Of a stretch of 64,000 nucleotides of DNA, positions 1 to 10,398 are shown one piece after another. The DNA is from CBDCWO01 sp965223405 (lineage in GTDB: Bacteria > Bacteroidota > Bacteroidia > Chitinophagales > Saprospiraceae). Below the pieces are notes generated by a model, which saw only the letters and a list, made by a program, of their open reading frames with translations, ran no database searches and was not told the DNA's origin. Positions within the stretch are counted from its first letter, which is position 1. Each line of letters starts with the position of its first letter. The translations under genes and the position numbers were made by a program. The stretch spans positions 5,766,001 through 5,830,000 of the forward strand of contig CBDCWO010000006.1 in the NCBI GenBank assembly GCA_965223405.1, given 5' to 3'.

Positions 1-708
1 ATGGCCTGGAATCGAAAATTAAAATTGGGGGTCACTACATTTGGGGTATCGGGATTGTTATTCCAATCCAATCTAATCCCTTTTGACAGAGAAACAGAAA
101 GTGACTGGTCGCAGATGTTGAGGACTTCGGTTCGCGGATTTTATAAAGGTGAAAAAATTATTTCTTATCCGGTCATTGAAACCCGGTGGCAAACAGCCAA
201 AGAAATGTACCCAGGTCTGAAAGTTTTATCTACCGAAACAGGGTATAATCGGCCGTATCAGGTCTATCCGTACGACGATTATATTACCGCTGACGCAAAA
301 ATTTTATTTCCAATAGTTAATGTTGATTACAGATTACCCTTTAAAGAAAGGGTGCATGGCTTTGTGGTCAACGAAGAGTCAATGATTTTTAAGCGAGAGA
401 TGTTTAAAAGTGGTCCAAAACTAATACAGGGGGAATTTGAAGGAGAGCCGTTTGTCGTCTATGGTGATTATGAAAATGATCTGTTTGTTTCATTCAGCCG
501 GAAGTTGAAAGATGGAAATCCAATCAATTTCAATCTGTCTGAAGATTCGATGAGTCTTCAAGATGAAGATGGCAACACATGGGACCTGTTCGGATACCAT
601 ATATCTGGTCCCGGACCTATTGAAGATCTAAAATTAATCGATGGGATCACCGGCTATTGGTTCACTTTTGGATCCTTTTTTCCCCAGCCGGTTTTGTATT
701 CTCCTTAA
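1..708 (+). CDS. DUF3179 domain-containing protein (5' end outside window)
   Basis: The visible 235 residues match the C-terminal part of DUF3179 proteins: a segment FDRETESDWSQM, then KVLSTETGYNR, VHGFVV and a closing YWFTFGSFFPQP. The family is usually some 100 residues longer at the N-terminus, and the first visible Met sits inside the conserved domain, so the gene very probably begins before base 1. Biochemical function is unknown for the family. It ends one base before the SMC stop codon on the opposite strand, so the two genes converge with no spacer. Confidence 0.75.
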   Translation: MAWNRKLKLGVTTFGVSGLLFQSNLIPFDRETESDWSQMLRTSVRGFYKGEKIISYPVIETRWQTAKEMYPGLKVLSTETGYNRPYQVYPYDDYITADAKILFPIVNVDYRLPFKERVHGFVVNEESMIFKREMFKSGPKLIQGEFEGEPFVVYGDYENDLFVSFSRKLKDGNPINFNLSEDSMSLQDEDGNTWDLFGYHISGPGPIEDLKLIDGITGYWFTFGSFFPQPVLYSP

Positions 709-709
709 T

Positions 710-3700
710 CTAATCCTGGACACTTAGTAATGAAGTGTGGTCATATGATCTGAAATCGACTGCACTTACACTGGATACTCCTTGTTCCTCCATGTAGACT
801 CCATAGATTACATCCATAGCAGCCATGGTCAACTTATTATGAGTAACAATAATAAACTGAGAATCTTTACTGAACGTTTGGATTATCTTGTTGAATTTCT
901 CTACATTGGCATCATCCAAGGGAGCATCGACTTCGTCAAAAATACAGAATGGAGCCGGTTTGAGCAGGTACATTGCAAACAAAAGGGCAATAGCGGTTAG
1001 CGTTTTTTCACCGCCAGATAATTGATTGAGAATAAGGGGCCGTTTTCCTTTGGGCTTGGCTATAATTTCAATGCTGCTTTCCAAAGGCTTATCCGGTTCC
1101 AGGAGAACTAAGTCACAATCATCATCCTGAGAAAACAACGATCTAAATACTTGCACAAAGTTCTCTCTTACTGAAGAAAACGCATCTAGGAAATGGTTTG
1201 TGGCAGTACGTTCTATTTCGTCAATGGTTGCTAGCAGACTTTCTTTGGCATGTAATATGTCATTGCGCTGACCTAAAATATAATCATACCGTTCTTTCAT
1301 TTCATTGAACGCATCAACAGCCAGAGGGTTAATCTCACCAAATGATTCGAGCCTTGATTTTATCTTACCTACTTTCAGCTCAAGTTCTTCCAGATTCATT
1401 TCTACTTGAATTTCTTCGAGAAGAGGTCCTATTGAATCTTCAGCAAAGTTAAATTCTATCTTGATGCGTTCATATAAACTGGCAAGTTGGTATCTGATAT
1501 CAGTTCTCTTTTCCTTGATTTCATTCAATAACAGATTGCAATTTTGTACAATTTTGTTTCGTTGTCTTAGATCCTCCTCGAGTTCATGGATTCGGCCACG
1601 GAGGATGAAGTAACCTTCTTCAACTTCAGATAAATTTCCTTCTTTATCTTTCTTTGCGGCATAGGTTTCTAAAAGCTTTTCTTCAATCTGCTCGATATCC
1701 TTTTTTAAGTTTAAAATCTGATTTGACTCGGAAGTTAGTTGTTTTTGCTTAAGATGGAAATCCGTTAAAATTTCATCTCTCTGTTTTTGGGCAAAATTAA
1801 TTTGGTTCTGATAATGTTTTACTTTATTTTCTTGTTGAATGTATTCAATCTTTTTTTCATTGTAGGAATGATTTTCCTTTTCAAAGGAAGTAAGGAGCTC
1901 TTCATAATTTGAGCTTTCCTCTTTAAGTTTGAGATTGGATACTTCCTGGGCTGTCTGCAATTTTTCCAATTCCTGTTTGAATTCCAGAGCCTCTGCTGAT
2001 AGTTGGAGAATCGACTGCTCAGACTCCTCTAATTTGGTAATTAGCCGTGAGTATTCTTGTTCCACATGCTGAAATTTGGTGGTTACTTCTACTCGTTGGG
2101 TATTTAACTGATTTAGCTCATTTTGTAATTGAATTGCTAATTCCTTATCTTCCTCAAGATTTAATTGGGTTATTTCAGCATCTGTCTTAGCTATTAAATC
2201 GTCCAATGATCCTTTTGTACTACTAAGACTTTGAATTTTCTTGTTTAATTTTTCTAAATTCTTTTTGCGGCCAATTTTCTTTCCTTCAAATAGTCCGACG
2301 GATCCCCCCGAAATCATCCTTTTTCTTTTCGAGACCCATTTGCCATCCATCGAAAGAAAGGTCGCATCCTTATGTATAGGATTATGTACGAAATCAGAAA
2401 AGTGCTCATCTGTCAAATACACATTATGAAATATCCTATTGATTAATGGTAGGTATTTTTCTTCCACTTCCAAGACGTCTAAAACACGTTTTACTCCATA
2501 TATTTCTGCGGTTTCTGTGACCTCTTCTTCTATGGCATCCAAAACAAAAAAATTGGCCTTGCCCTTTTGGCTGTCTGAGAGAAGTTGAATAGCGGAAAAT
2601 GCTTCAGTAGTGTGTTGAACCACAAAAAAATTGAGATAGGTGTCAAGGTATTGTTCGATAACCACTCGGTATACTTCGTCACAATAGATCAAATCTGAAA
2701 GCAGCGGAGCCTGAGAATCCCACTTTTTTGATTTGGTCAAAAATTGGATTGATTCGGGAAACCCTTCAAAATTTTCTACCAAGCTTTTCAAAAGTGCATG
2801 CTCATTCTTATTTGCATCCAACTGGCGGTGAACTTTGGAAAGTTCTTCTTTGAGTTCTTCTTTTTGGGATTTAAGGGATTTCAACATTTCTGTTCTTTCA
2901 TGCTCTTTCTTCTCAATCAGACCAAATGCCTTTTCCTTAACCAGGATAGATTTTTGGATTTCACTTTGTTTATTGTTGAATGCTGATATGTCTGACTTTA
3001 GTACACCCGATTGAGATCTCCATTGACCTATTTGACTTTTTAAAAGCAATATTTGATTTTCATTAACCGCGATTCTTTTTTCATAATCGAAAATCTGCTT
3101 TTCATTGTTTTGATAATAAGCTCTCAGGCCTTCCAAATTTTCTTTTGCATCTCCGTATAAATCAAATACCTCCTTTTTCCTCACCTCAATATCCTCAAGA
3201 TCACCCCTCAAAGCTTCCAGAGACACTTTTTCATCAATGATCTTAGTTTCATTTTGGGTTTCAGTGACTGTTAAACCATCCAGTCTATTCCGGTACTCTT
3301 CGAGTTGGGCTTGGAGTCGTTCGGTATTGCTATGTTTGAAAGTGAGCTGTTGTTGATCGAGATTCTTTTGGTTCTCAAGCTGTCGAATATCATGGACCAG
3401 GGCATTTAGTTCTCTTTGTAACGACGATACGGAGATCTCTTTGTCAAGGTGAAGTTTCTTTTCACTTTCCAGTTCTGCTTCAATTTTATTGAGTTCGATC
3501 TCGTTGGTCCTCAAATAATCACTTTGCTGAGTAAATTTTTGTTCTAAGCTAGTAGATTCTTCCCTGAGCGATTCGCTCTTGATTTTAGTTAGTTGTACGA
3601 CCAGGTCTTTATAGGATTTCTTTAGATCGATATATTTTTGGGTTCTTTTCGCCTGTCTTTCCAGAGTTTTGAGATTTTGTTCAATTTCATGTAGTAAATC

Positions 3701-4276
3701 CAATACTCTTTCCAGGTCTTCCTCTGTGCTTTGTAGCTTTAGAAACGTTTGATGTTTTCGTTTCTTATATTTTGAAATACCTGCCGCTTGTTCAAACATT
3801 CGCCTCCGGCTCTGTTCCTTATCTTGTAGGATGTCGTCTACCATGCCCAGTGCAATAATTGCATATGAATTGGATCCGATTCCCGTATCCTGCAACAAGG
3901 ATTGAATGTCTTTCAATCGGCATGTCACATGATTAATTTGATATTCACTCTCGCCGGTACGATATAGAATCCTGGATATGGTGACCTGATTATATTCGGT
4001 GGGAAGTAGATTTTTAGTGTTATCAAAAGTCAGAGATACCTGTGCTACTCCACTTCCCTTTTTGGTTTTGGTGCCATTAAACAGGACATCGGACATTCTA
4101 TCCAGACGAAGTTCTTTGCTTTTTTGCTCACCCAAAGCCCAGCGGATCGCATCTACAATATTTGATTTTCCACTTCCATTGGGTCCTACTACCCCTACCA
4201 CTCCATCATTAAAATGTAATACGGTATCTTTAGCAAAACTCTTAAATCCCTTTATATCGATCCTGTTTAAGCGCAT
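710..4276 (-). CDS. smc: Chromosome segregation protein SMC
   Basis: Full-length SMC ATPase (1188 residues), the core of the condensin-like complex with ScpA/ScpB that organises and helps segregate the chromosome. The N-terminal ATPase half has the Walker A GPNGSGKSN near residue 32; two long coiled coils flank a hinge at about residues 500-680; the C-terminal half has the ABC signature LSGGEKTL and Walker B FCIFDEVDAPLDD. ScpA and ScpB are not in the window. A TATTTTTG element at 4284-4291 on the coding strand resembles a Bacteroidota -7 box but lies so close to the ATG that it would give an almost leaderless transcript. Confidence 0.97.
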   Translation of the reverse strand: MRLNRIDIKGFKSFAKDTVLHFNDGVVGVVGPNGSGKSNIVDAIRWALGEQKSKELRLDRMSDVLFNGTKTKKGSGVAQVSLTFDNTKNLLPTEYNQVTISRILYRTGESEYQINHVTCRLKDIQSLLQDTGIGSNSYAIIALGMVDDILQDKEQSRRRMFEQAAGISKYKKRKHQTFLKLQSTEEDLERVLDLLHEIEQNLKTLERQAKRTQKYIDLKKSYKDLVVQLTKIKSESLREESTSLEQKFTQQSDYLRTNEIELNKIEAELESEKKLHLDKEISVSSLQRELNALVHDIRQLENQKNLDQQQLTFKHSNTERLQAQLEEYRNRLDGLTVTETQNETKIIDEKVSLEALRGDLEDIEVRKKEVFDLYGDAKENLEGLRAYYQNNEKQIFDYEKRIAVNENQILLLKSQIGQWRSQSGVLKSDISAFNNKQSEIQKSILVKEKAFGLIEKKEHERTEMLKSLKSQKEELKEELSKVHRQLDANKNEHALLKSLVENFEGFPESIQFLTKSKKWDSQAPLLSDLIYCDEVYRVVIEQYLDTYLNFFVVQHTTEAFSAIQLLSDSQKGKANFFVLDAIEEEVTETAEIYGVKRVLDVLEVEEKYLPLINRIFHNVYLTDEHFSDFVHNPIHKDATFLSMDGKWVSKRKRMISGGSVGLFEGKKIGRKKNLEKLNKKIQSLSSTKGSLDDLIAKTDAEITQLNLEEDKELAIQLQNELNQLNTQRVEVTTKFQHVEQEYSRLITKLEESEQSILQLSAEALEFKQELEKLQTAQEVSNLKLKEESSNYEELLTSFEKENHSYNEKKIEYIQQENKVKHYQNQINFAQKQRDEILTDFHLKQKQLTSESNQILNLKKDIEQIEEKLLETYAAKKDKEGNLSEVEEGYFILRGRIHELEEDLRQRNKIVQNCNLLLNEIKEKRTDIRYQLASLYERIKIEFNFAEDSIGPLLEEIQVEMNLEELELKVGKIKSRLESFGEINPLAVDAFNEMKERYDYILGQRNDILHAKESLLATIDEIERTATNHFLDAFSSVRENFVQVFRSLFSQDDDCDLVLLEPDKPLESSIEIIAKPKGKRPLILNQLSGGEKTLTAIALLFAMYLLKPAPFCIFDEVDAPLDDANVEKFNKIIQTFSKDSQFIIVTHNKLTMAAMDVIYGVYMEEQGVSSVSAVDFRSYDHTSLLSVQD

Positions 4277-4432
4277 AGGATGGCAAAAATATCCAAAAAA
4301 TATATAATTATTTATTAGATATCTAAATATATCTAATATTAGAATAACTACATAATTATAACGGAATGATTTTATAAGAGTTATCTCAAAATGTAAATTA
4401 AAAATCCCACCTGGTCTTTAAGTGTATATCGG

Positions 4433-5797
4433 TCAGGTTGGCTTTGAAAGGACTTTTTGCTTATATCGTGTTCGGTAGTGATTGAGGGCAAAAAGTGAAA
4501 GTCCAAATAGCCAGGTCCAATAGATAAACTCAGCTGCCCACACCCAATGGACATCGAGATCTGTAAAAGTTACTATGAGGAAACAATATGCTACATACAA
4601 AATTGTCGCGGAGGTTTGATATTTTAATCCTAAAAATGTAGCTCCAGTGCCTATCAAACCGTTAAAAAATATACCGCCAATTGAAAACATGATCAATATT
4701 GCCAACAAGACGTACAATGAAGGTTGGGAATCATAAATAATACTCATATCCTCTTTGCCAAAAAGCGGATACAGGATATAATCGGGAAACAATACTGTCG
4801 GTATGGTAAGGACAAGGGTCATAAACAACGTCATTTTTGTGGTTTTCCAAATGATGGGTATTACAGCCATTCGCTTTTGCGAGCCAACAAATTGGCTGAC
4901 CATCGTGTTGATACCACTTGCCAATCCCCAACACGGAATGGATAAAATTAGGTATACAATTCTTACTAAATTTGAGATGGCCAGTGGTTTTTCGCCCATA
5001 TTTTCAACCAATCCGAAAAAAACCAGCCAACTTCCGAGACCTACCAAGGTCTGTAATAGCATGTGGTTGGAAATTCGCAATATTCTCCGGATAAGGGTTC
5101 GACTTATAGTCATCAAACTGAATAGATGGAACTCTTTGATTTTAGGATCCAGTAACATATAGATCAGAAAAGCAAAAAAGGCAACCCCTTCGGCAATTGC
5201 ACTGGCAATTCCGGCACCGGCTATTCCCAATTCCGGCGCACCCATGGTCCCAAAAATTAAAGCATAGTCTAATACAATATTTATTGTAAACAGAATAAAC
5301 GTGTCAATAATGATAAATTTGGTCCTTCCATATCCGGTGTATAGAGCAATTATTGAAACTCCTAAATACGAAAAGAAAATCCCGTATGATCTACATTTTA
5401 GATAGATATTACATTTTTCGATTAAAATTGGAGTATCGATGAAAAGGGCGATAATTTCTTCACCAAAAAGTTGAATCAATACAAACAAGACGGCTGCCAT
5501 TAAGAGCTCAAACAAAAACATGGTTTGAAATAACCTTCCTACATCCGTAAATTGTTTGGCGCCAATACTTCTGGCGATAAGGATTTGTCCTCCTCTGGAT
5601 ATGGAAAATCCTATTGCAGAGATTACCAAATACAATACACTAACGAAACCCATTGCGGCAAAATCGGTCTGGTTGTAGTGAAATAAAAAGGTACTATCGA
5701 TTAATGCGATTACATTTTGAGCGGCACTTCCAAGCATAATCGGCAAGGAAAGTATCAAAATATGCTTATAAGAGGTTTGTAATCTGTGTGTATTCAT
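4433..5797 (-). CDS. MATE family efflux transporter
   Basis: A 454-residue polytopic membrane protein with about 12 hydrophobic segments arranged as two homologous halves, as in MATE (multi antimicrobial extrusion) Na+ or H+ antiporters. The N-terminus has the typical ILSLPIMLGSAAQNVIALID segment, and the second half repeats the pattern around GLGSWLVFFGLVE. Substrate cannot be told. It is divergent from the oligopeptidase B gene, whose likely ATG lies 38 bases away. Confidence 0.9.
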   Translation of the reverse strand: MNTHRLQTSYKHILILSLPIMLGSAAQNVIALIDSTFLFHYNQTDFAAMGFVSVLYLVISAIGFSISRGGQILIARSIGAKQFTDVGRLFQTMFLFELLMAAVLFVLIQLFGEEIIALFIDTPILIEKCNIYLKCRSYGIFFSYLGVSIIALYTGYGRTKFIIIDTFILFTINIVLDYALIFGTMGAPELGIAGAGIASAIAEGVAFFAFLIYMLLDPKIKEFHLFSLMTISRTLIRRILRISNHMLLQTLVGLGSWLVFFGLVENMGEKPLAISNLVRIVYLILSIPCWGLASGINTMVSQFVGSQKRMAVIPIIWKTTKMTLFMTLVLTIPTVLFPDYILYPLFGKEDMSIIYDSQPSLYVLLAILIMFSIGGIFFNGLIGTGATFLGLKYQTSATILYVAYCFLIVTFTDLDVHWVWAAEFIYWTWLFGLSLFALNHYRTRYKQKVLSKPT

Positions 5798-5835
5798 TTA
5801 GTTTCGCCCTATCACTTTCATCAGTTCAAGATAAT

Positions 5836-7887
5836 ATGGGTAATGTAATAAATAACAAGCTTCCAAATCCAAAAAAAGTTGCGAAAATTCTTGAAAAAAA
5901 CCAAGATCATCGAATTGACAATTATTACTGGATGAAGCAACTCGAAAATCAAGAGGTAATGGAACATCTGCGGCGCGAAAATGAATATGTGGAAGAAGTG
6001 ATGAAGCATACTAATGCGCTTCAGGGATTGATTTTCCGGGAAATAATTGGCAGGATTAAGCAAAATGATGATTCTGTCCCCTATTTGAAAAATGGATATT
6101 GGTATTTTTACAAATACAAAACAGGCTATGAACATCCCGTTTATTATCGCAAAAAAGACGGCACAACAAACCAAGAATTATTACTGGATGCCGAAAGTCG
6201 ATCAAAGAATTTCCCTTTTTATCAGGTCGGAGGCATGAGTATAAGCCCTGATAACCAATGGTTGCTGTTTGGGGAGGATACGGTTGGGCGTAGGAAATAT
6301 TCACTTAAACTTAAAAATATAACTACCGGAAAAATTGGATCTCTGAATATTGAAAATACATCCGGATATGGAGTCTGGAATTTCGATGGATCCTCTTTCT
6401 ACTATGTTAAGAAAGATGAGACTTTACGCCCTTCACTGGTTTATCTGCACATTCTAAATACTCCTAGTTCATCGGATCACTTGATATATGAAGAAAAAGA
6501 TGCGGCGTTTTACACATCGGTAGCAAAGACTAAAAGTGAAAAATTCATTTTTATAATTAATAGAAGCAATAATTCAGATGAATACATGTATATATCTGAT
6601 AATCAAGCACAATTATCGTTTAAATTGCTTGAAAAAAGGTCAGAAAACCACGAGTATTCTGCGTTTCACCATGGGGGCTACTTTTACATTCTCTCAAACT
6701 GGAAAGCGCAAAATTTTCGAATTATGAGAACACCGGTACTTCATACGGACCGTGGACATTGGCAGGAGGTTATTCCGGAATCCAGGTTTGTCTTTATAGA
6801 GGATGCGGATATAACCAGAAAATATTTGATGTATATTATCAGAAGAGATGCCAATGTTGAGTTATGTATTTATAACCTGGATAAAAAGCAAGTCGAAAAT
6901 GTGGAATTGTCCAAAGAACCTAGGCTTTTAGAATTCAATATCAATGTAGAGTTTGATACGGATCAATTAAGATATACCCTATCCACACTGAAAACACCCA
7001 CGCAACAATGGGAGTATAACATGGCATCGAAACAACACAACTTACTCAAAGAGCAGGAGGTAGTAGGCGGTTATGATTCAGAGCTTTACCAATCTGAAAG
7101 AATTTGGGCTTCGAGTAAAGACGGCGAAAGAGTTCCGGTTTCGATCGTGTACCGCAAGGATTTATTTAATTCTGGCGAAAACCCTTGTTTGTTATATGGG
7201 TATGGATCATACGGCATCAGCATAGATCCTTACTTCAGCATCTCACGGTTGAGTTTAGTCGATCGAGGTTTTGTGTTTGCAATTGCACATATTCGCGGAG
7301 GTCAGGAATTGGGAAGAAGGTGGTACGATCAGGGTAAAAAACTATACAAAAAGAATACTTTTCAGGATTTCATTGCGTGTACTGAAGCCTTAGTCCAGGC
7401 AGGGTATGCCCATCCAAAAAAAATATGTGCTATGGGAGGAAGTGCCGGTGGAATGTTGATGGGTACTATTCTTAATTGGAGACCTGACTTGTACTGTGCT
7501 GTGGTAGCCGCGGTCCCATTTGTGGATGTATTGACTACTATGTTGGATGAGTCCATACCTTTGACGGTTGGTGAGTATGAAGAATGGGGAAACCCCAATA
7601 AACCTGAATATTACCGGTATATAAAATCGTATTCTCCATATGACAACATTCATAATACTAACTATCCTGCCTTGTTGGTTACTACAGGCCTACACGACTC
7701 ACAAGTGCAATATTGGGAGCCGGCGAAATGGGTAGCAAAACTACGAGATTTTAACCAAAGTGATTCCCCTATTTTATTTTACATAAATCTAAAAGCAGGA
7801 CATTCCGGCTCATCCGGTCGGTTCGAGCGTTTTAAGGAAACTGCTTTACAATATGCATTTTTAATAGATCAAACCAAGGATCAATGA
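5836..7887 (+). CDS. ptrB: Oligopeptidase B-like S9 prolyl oligopeptidase
   Basis: Serine peptidase of family S9A that cleaves short peptides, in oligopeptidase B after basic residues. The N-terminal beta-propeller starts at the HRIDNYYWMK motif; the C-terminal alpha/beta-hydrolase has the nucleophile elbow GGSAGG, the Asp in GLHDSQVQYWEP and the His in AGHSG. A GTG 48 bases upstream would overlap the MATE gene and add residues without homology, so the ATG at 5836 is preferred. This gives 683 residues, close to the E. coli enzyme. No signal peptide is seen, so it is probably cytosolic. It overlaps the next gene by 4 bases (ATGA). Confidence 0.9.
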   Translation: MGNVINNKLPNPKKVAKILEKNQDHRIDNYYWMKQLENQEVMEHLRRENEYVEEVMKHTNALQGLIFREIIGRIKQNDDSVPYLKNGYWYFYKYKTGYEHPVYYRKKDGTTNQELLLDAESRSKNFPFYQVGGMSISPDNQWLLFGEDTVGRRKYSLKLKNITTGKIGSLNIENTSGYGVWNFDGSSFYYVKKDETLRPSLVYLHILNTPSSSDHLIYEEKDAAFYTSVAKTKSEKFIFIINRSNNSDEYMYISDNQAQLSFKLLEKRSENHEYSAFHHGGYFYILSNWKAQNFRIMRTPVLHTDRGHWQEVIPESRFVFIEDADITRKYLMYIIRRDANVELCIYNLDKKQVENVELSKEPRLLEFNINVEFDTDQLRYTLSTLKTPTQQWEYNMASKQHNLLKEQEVVGGYDSELYQSERIWASSKDGERVPVSIVYRKDLFNSGENPCLLYGYGSYGISIDPYFSISRLSLVDRGFVFAIAHIRGGQELGRRWYDQGKKLYKKNTFQDFIACTEALVQAGYAHPKKICAMGGSAGGMLMGTILNWRPDLYCAVVAAVPFVDVLTTMLDESIPLTVGEYEEWGNPNKPEYYRYIKSYSPYDNIHNTNYPALLVTTGLHDSQVQYWEPAKWVAKLRDFNQSDSPILFYINLKAGHSGSSGRFERFKETALQYAFLIDQTKDQ

Positions 7888-8720
7888 AAAATTGTTTCTT
7901 TCTAATTTTGATGGCTTTGTCAGCAGGAAACTGCAAATTATCAGATCAAAGTTCTACCGAACAGCCCGCTGAATCAGTGGACTCAAATCAATCGGAAGAA
8001 GTAATACCAATGTTTTTAGTAGCAGTCGAAAATTTACGTTTTCGATCTCAACCTAATTTGACCGCACCGATATTAGGACTTCTTAAAGAAGGCGATACCT
8101 TAATCTCATTAAATGACAGTACGGATTTCCGTGAAAAGATTATGTTGAGAGATATAGAATATTTTGCACCTTGGTATAAAGTGCGATCGGAAACGATGGA
8201 TACCGTGGGCTGGGTCTATGGTGGAGCAATCATATCCAGTACTGTTATGTCTGGTAATATAGTGTTAAAACCTGGAAGAATGGTTTTCAAACTTGAACAA
8301 GCCCGTGGAGACAATTTACAGGTTGTCCTTCAAATTCCAGATCTTGACCCAAGTGGTACCTATGATGGCTATTATGAATATCGTTTGAGTCAAGGTGATC
8401 AGCGTGTTTTGGATGGTAGCTTTAGAATCTCGCAACAACATCTAATCGAAGAGTATAATCAGTATGCAGAAATTTCATATGAAGGTCGCTTTAGGGAGGG
8501 GAAAAAAGATGGGGCATTTTTGAGACGAACTTCATTTCCTGAATCGAATTCCACAGCTACATTGTACTATGAAGCGAAAATTAATGATTGCATATGGGGT
8601 TCAATTAGCGCTCAAGCCGAGGGTGAACAATACAACTACAGAGAAGATAATCCTGATCATTGCAGTTTTGATTATTTACGGGAAAAAGCGGGTTTGCAAA
8701 AACTTAAGATCACGGAGTAA
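7884..8720 (+). CDS. SH3-like domain protein, probable lipoprotein
   Basis: 278 residues with an N-terminal hydrophobic stretch ending in SAGNC, a weak lipobox (Asn at -1 is unusual), followed by a low-complexity Ser/Glu linker. Residues about 45-115 look like a bacterial SH3 domain (LRFRSQPNLTAPILGLLKEGD and VGWVYGG). The C-terminal half is not recognised; it contains an EGRFREGKKDG segment like a MORN-type motif. It is translationally coupled to the oligopeptidase gene by an ATGA overlap. Likely anchored in the cell envelope; function unknown. Confidence 0.7.
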   Translation: MKNCFFLILMALSAGNCKLSDQSSTEQPAESVDSNQSEEVIPMFLVAVENLRFRSQPNLTAPILGLLKEGDTLISLNDSTDFREKIMLRDIEYFAPWYKVRSETMDTVGWVYGGAIISSTVMSGNIVLKPGRMVFKLEQARGDNLQVVLQIPDLDPSGTYDGYYEYRLSQGDQRVLDGSFRISQQHLIEEYNQYAEISYEGRFREGKKDGAFLRRTSFPESNSTATLYYEAKINDCIWGSISAQAEGEQYNYREDNPDHCSFDYLREKAGLQKLKITE

Positions 8721-8893
8721 ATAGAATTTGTAACTCCTGCCTTTTGTATTATGCTTCTTCAATGTTCATGTCTACGGATTCAAATTCGTACTAAACTCAT
8801 AAATTAACATTGATAGTTACGATAACGTGGTTGGCAAATCGAATAGCTCAAGAGTAAATTATCAACTGCAAAAACAATTTACGTCTTGGGCAT

Positions 8894-8931
8894 AAAAAAA
8901 CTGCTCCATCCTCGATAGAGCAGTTTTTTTT
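8894..8931. terminator. Bidirectional rho-independent terminator
   Basis: Inverted repeat CTGCTC (8901-8906) / GAGCAG (8918-8923) with an 11-base loop, flanked by an A-run on the left and a T-run on the right, so it can terminate transcription in both directions. It sits between the convergent lipoprotein and TPR genes. Confidence 0.85.
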
Positions 8932-8943
8932 GAGTGTCATTTC

Positions 8944-10278
8944 TTAGTCCTCATTAAAATAAGAGCTTTCATTTTTACCGCCTGCCTGTACTGCTTCCAG
9001 CCTGGTCTTAAATTCATTAGAGAGATCCAACTGGTTTTTGCGAGCATATATTTCTTTAAGCGCTATCAAAGTATTGATATCGTTAGGATTTATACTTTCT
9101 GCTCTTTTGAAAAAGGGTAAGGCTTCATCAAACACCTTTTCAATATCCAACTTCATCGCATCGTATTTCTTGATTCCTTCTTTGCTGTAGTCGCTGGACA
9201 TCTCATTAAGTTTTTGAGTCATACCAGCCGCTTTGTTGTAATATAAAGCTCCTACACTATAAATGGCTTCCACATATTTTTCATCTAGATCGAGTGCTTT
9301 TTTGTAGTTCACTAAGGCCTCATCATAATGTTTTGAAGTCTTTTCTGCATCTTCTTCTTTAACTGCGGCGTTGTAAAGCTGCTCATGCACATTGCCCAAA
9401 GTAAGATACAAGGATTTATTGTTTTCTTCTTTTTCAATCGCCAATTCCAGTTTGTCTACCAATTCATTGGTGCGACCTTCTTTCAGGAACAGATTAATTT
9501 GTGCAAATAACAGAGTGGCATTTCCAGGATATTTTTTCATTCCTTCATCTAGATAAGACACGGCTTTGTCTTTATCTCCTTTTTGCAAATGAAGGTCAAA
9601 CATCCCCTCATAAATGGTAGGTTCGTCATAATCCTTATCTATTAAGGTTTGCAAATACTGCTCAGCAACATCCAGGTGTCCTGATTTTAATCCACAATAA
9701 CCGGTAATAAAATATTGGTTATTGAGAATTTCAGGGTCGGCCAATTGACTGGGCTTTCCATTCTCCAATAAGAGTTGGTGTATTTCAAATATGGGATTAA
9801 ATACTTGATATGCTTCTTCAAATTTTCGCATTTGATAAAGTTCCAATCCCCTGTTGTTCATGTGTTGTACACAATTAGAGAGGCCGGTTAAGGCATCTTC
9901 TTTTTCATGTTTCTTTTCAGCCTTGGTGAGGGCTAACTTATACGCTTCAAATGCTTGTTTTGAAGCATCACCAGCTTTAGGCTTCCATTCGGGATTCAAA
10001 ATTGGCATCTGGATATCTCGATCATTCAATGCGATTAACAGATTTCCTTTTACCAAATAAGGTTCAGCCGTTTCTCCTATAACACTGTTGGTCATAGCTT
10101 CATCAATAGCTGCTATGCCTTCCTCCAATTTTTCAGAATTGGATTGAAAATCCAAGTTGTACAGATTTAATGCTTTTACAGCCTCCTTTACCTTTTTCTT
10201 AGCGGATTTCTCATCTAGCTGAGCGTGGGAAATTAGAACGGCAAAGATCATCAATATTGACAATAAATATTTTTTCAT
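8944..10278 (-). CDS. Tetratricopeptide repeat protein with signal peptide
   Basis: 444 residues. An N-terminal signal peptide (MKKYLLSILMIFAVLISHAQ) directs export. The rest is alpha-helical with TPR-like repeats, e.g. GMKKYPGNATLLFAQINLF, LGNVHEQLYN, VNYKKALDLDEKYVEAIYSV and FFKRAESINPNDINTLIAL. Such periplasmic TPR proteins are common in Bacteroidota and act as scaffolds; the partner is unknown. A good -7 element lies just upstream. Confidence 0.85.
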   Translation of the reverse strand: MKKYLLSILMIFAVLISHAQLDEKSAKKKVKEAVKALNLYNLDFQSNSEKLEEGIAAIDEAMTNSVIGETAEPYLVKGNLLIALNDRDIQMPILNPEWKPKAGDASKQAFEAYKLALTKAEKKHEKEDALTGLSNCVQHMNNRGLELYQMRKFEEAYQVFNPIFEIHQLLLENGKPSQLADPEILNNQYFITGYCGLKSGHLDVAEQYLQTLIDKDYDEPTIYEGMFDLHLQKGDKDKAVSYLDEGMKKYPGNATLLFAQINLFLKEGRTNELVDKLELAIEKEENNKSLYLTLGNVHEQLYNAAVKEEDAEKTSKHYDEALVNYKKALDLDEKYVEAIYSVGALYYNKAAGMTQKLNEMSSDYSKEGIKKYDAMKLDIEKVFDEALPFFKRAESINPNDINTLIALKEIYARKNQLDLSNEFKTRLEAVQAGGKNESSYFNED

Positions 10279-10301
10279 TACCAGGATATTTAAGATTTAA
10301 G

Positions 10302-10309
10302 CAAAGTTA
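10302..10309 (-). promoter_or_regulatory. Bacteroidota -7 element for the TPR gene
   Basis: TAACTTTG on the coding strand matches the Bacteroidota sigma-A -7 consensus TAnnTTTG, 23 bases before the ATG. No clear TTTG -33 partner is seen. Confidence 0.45.
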
Positions 10310-10398
10310 TAAAAAGTTTTTTTCGATTTTAAGACGAATAGGTCTTATTTAATAACAATAAAATCTGTTAAGAAAATATTATACAAATGTTAATTTAT

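Noticed and set aside
4803..5162. 119-codon plus-strand ORF inside the MATE gene
   Set aside because: Antisense shadow of a well-supported membrane protein gene.
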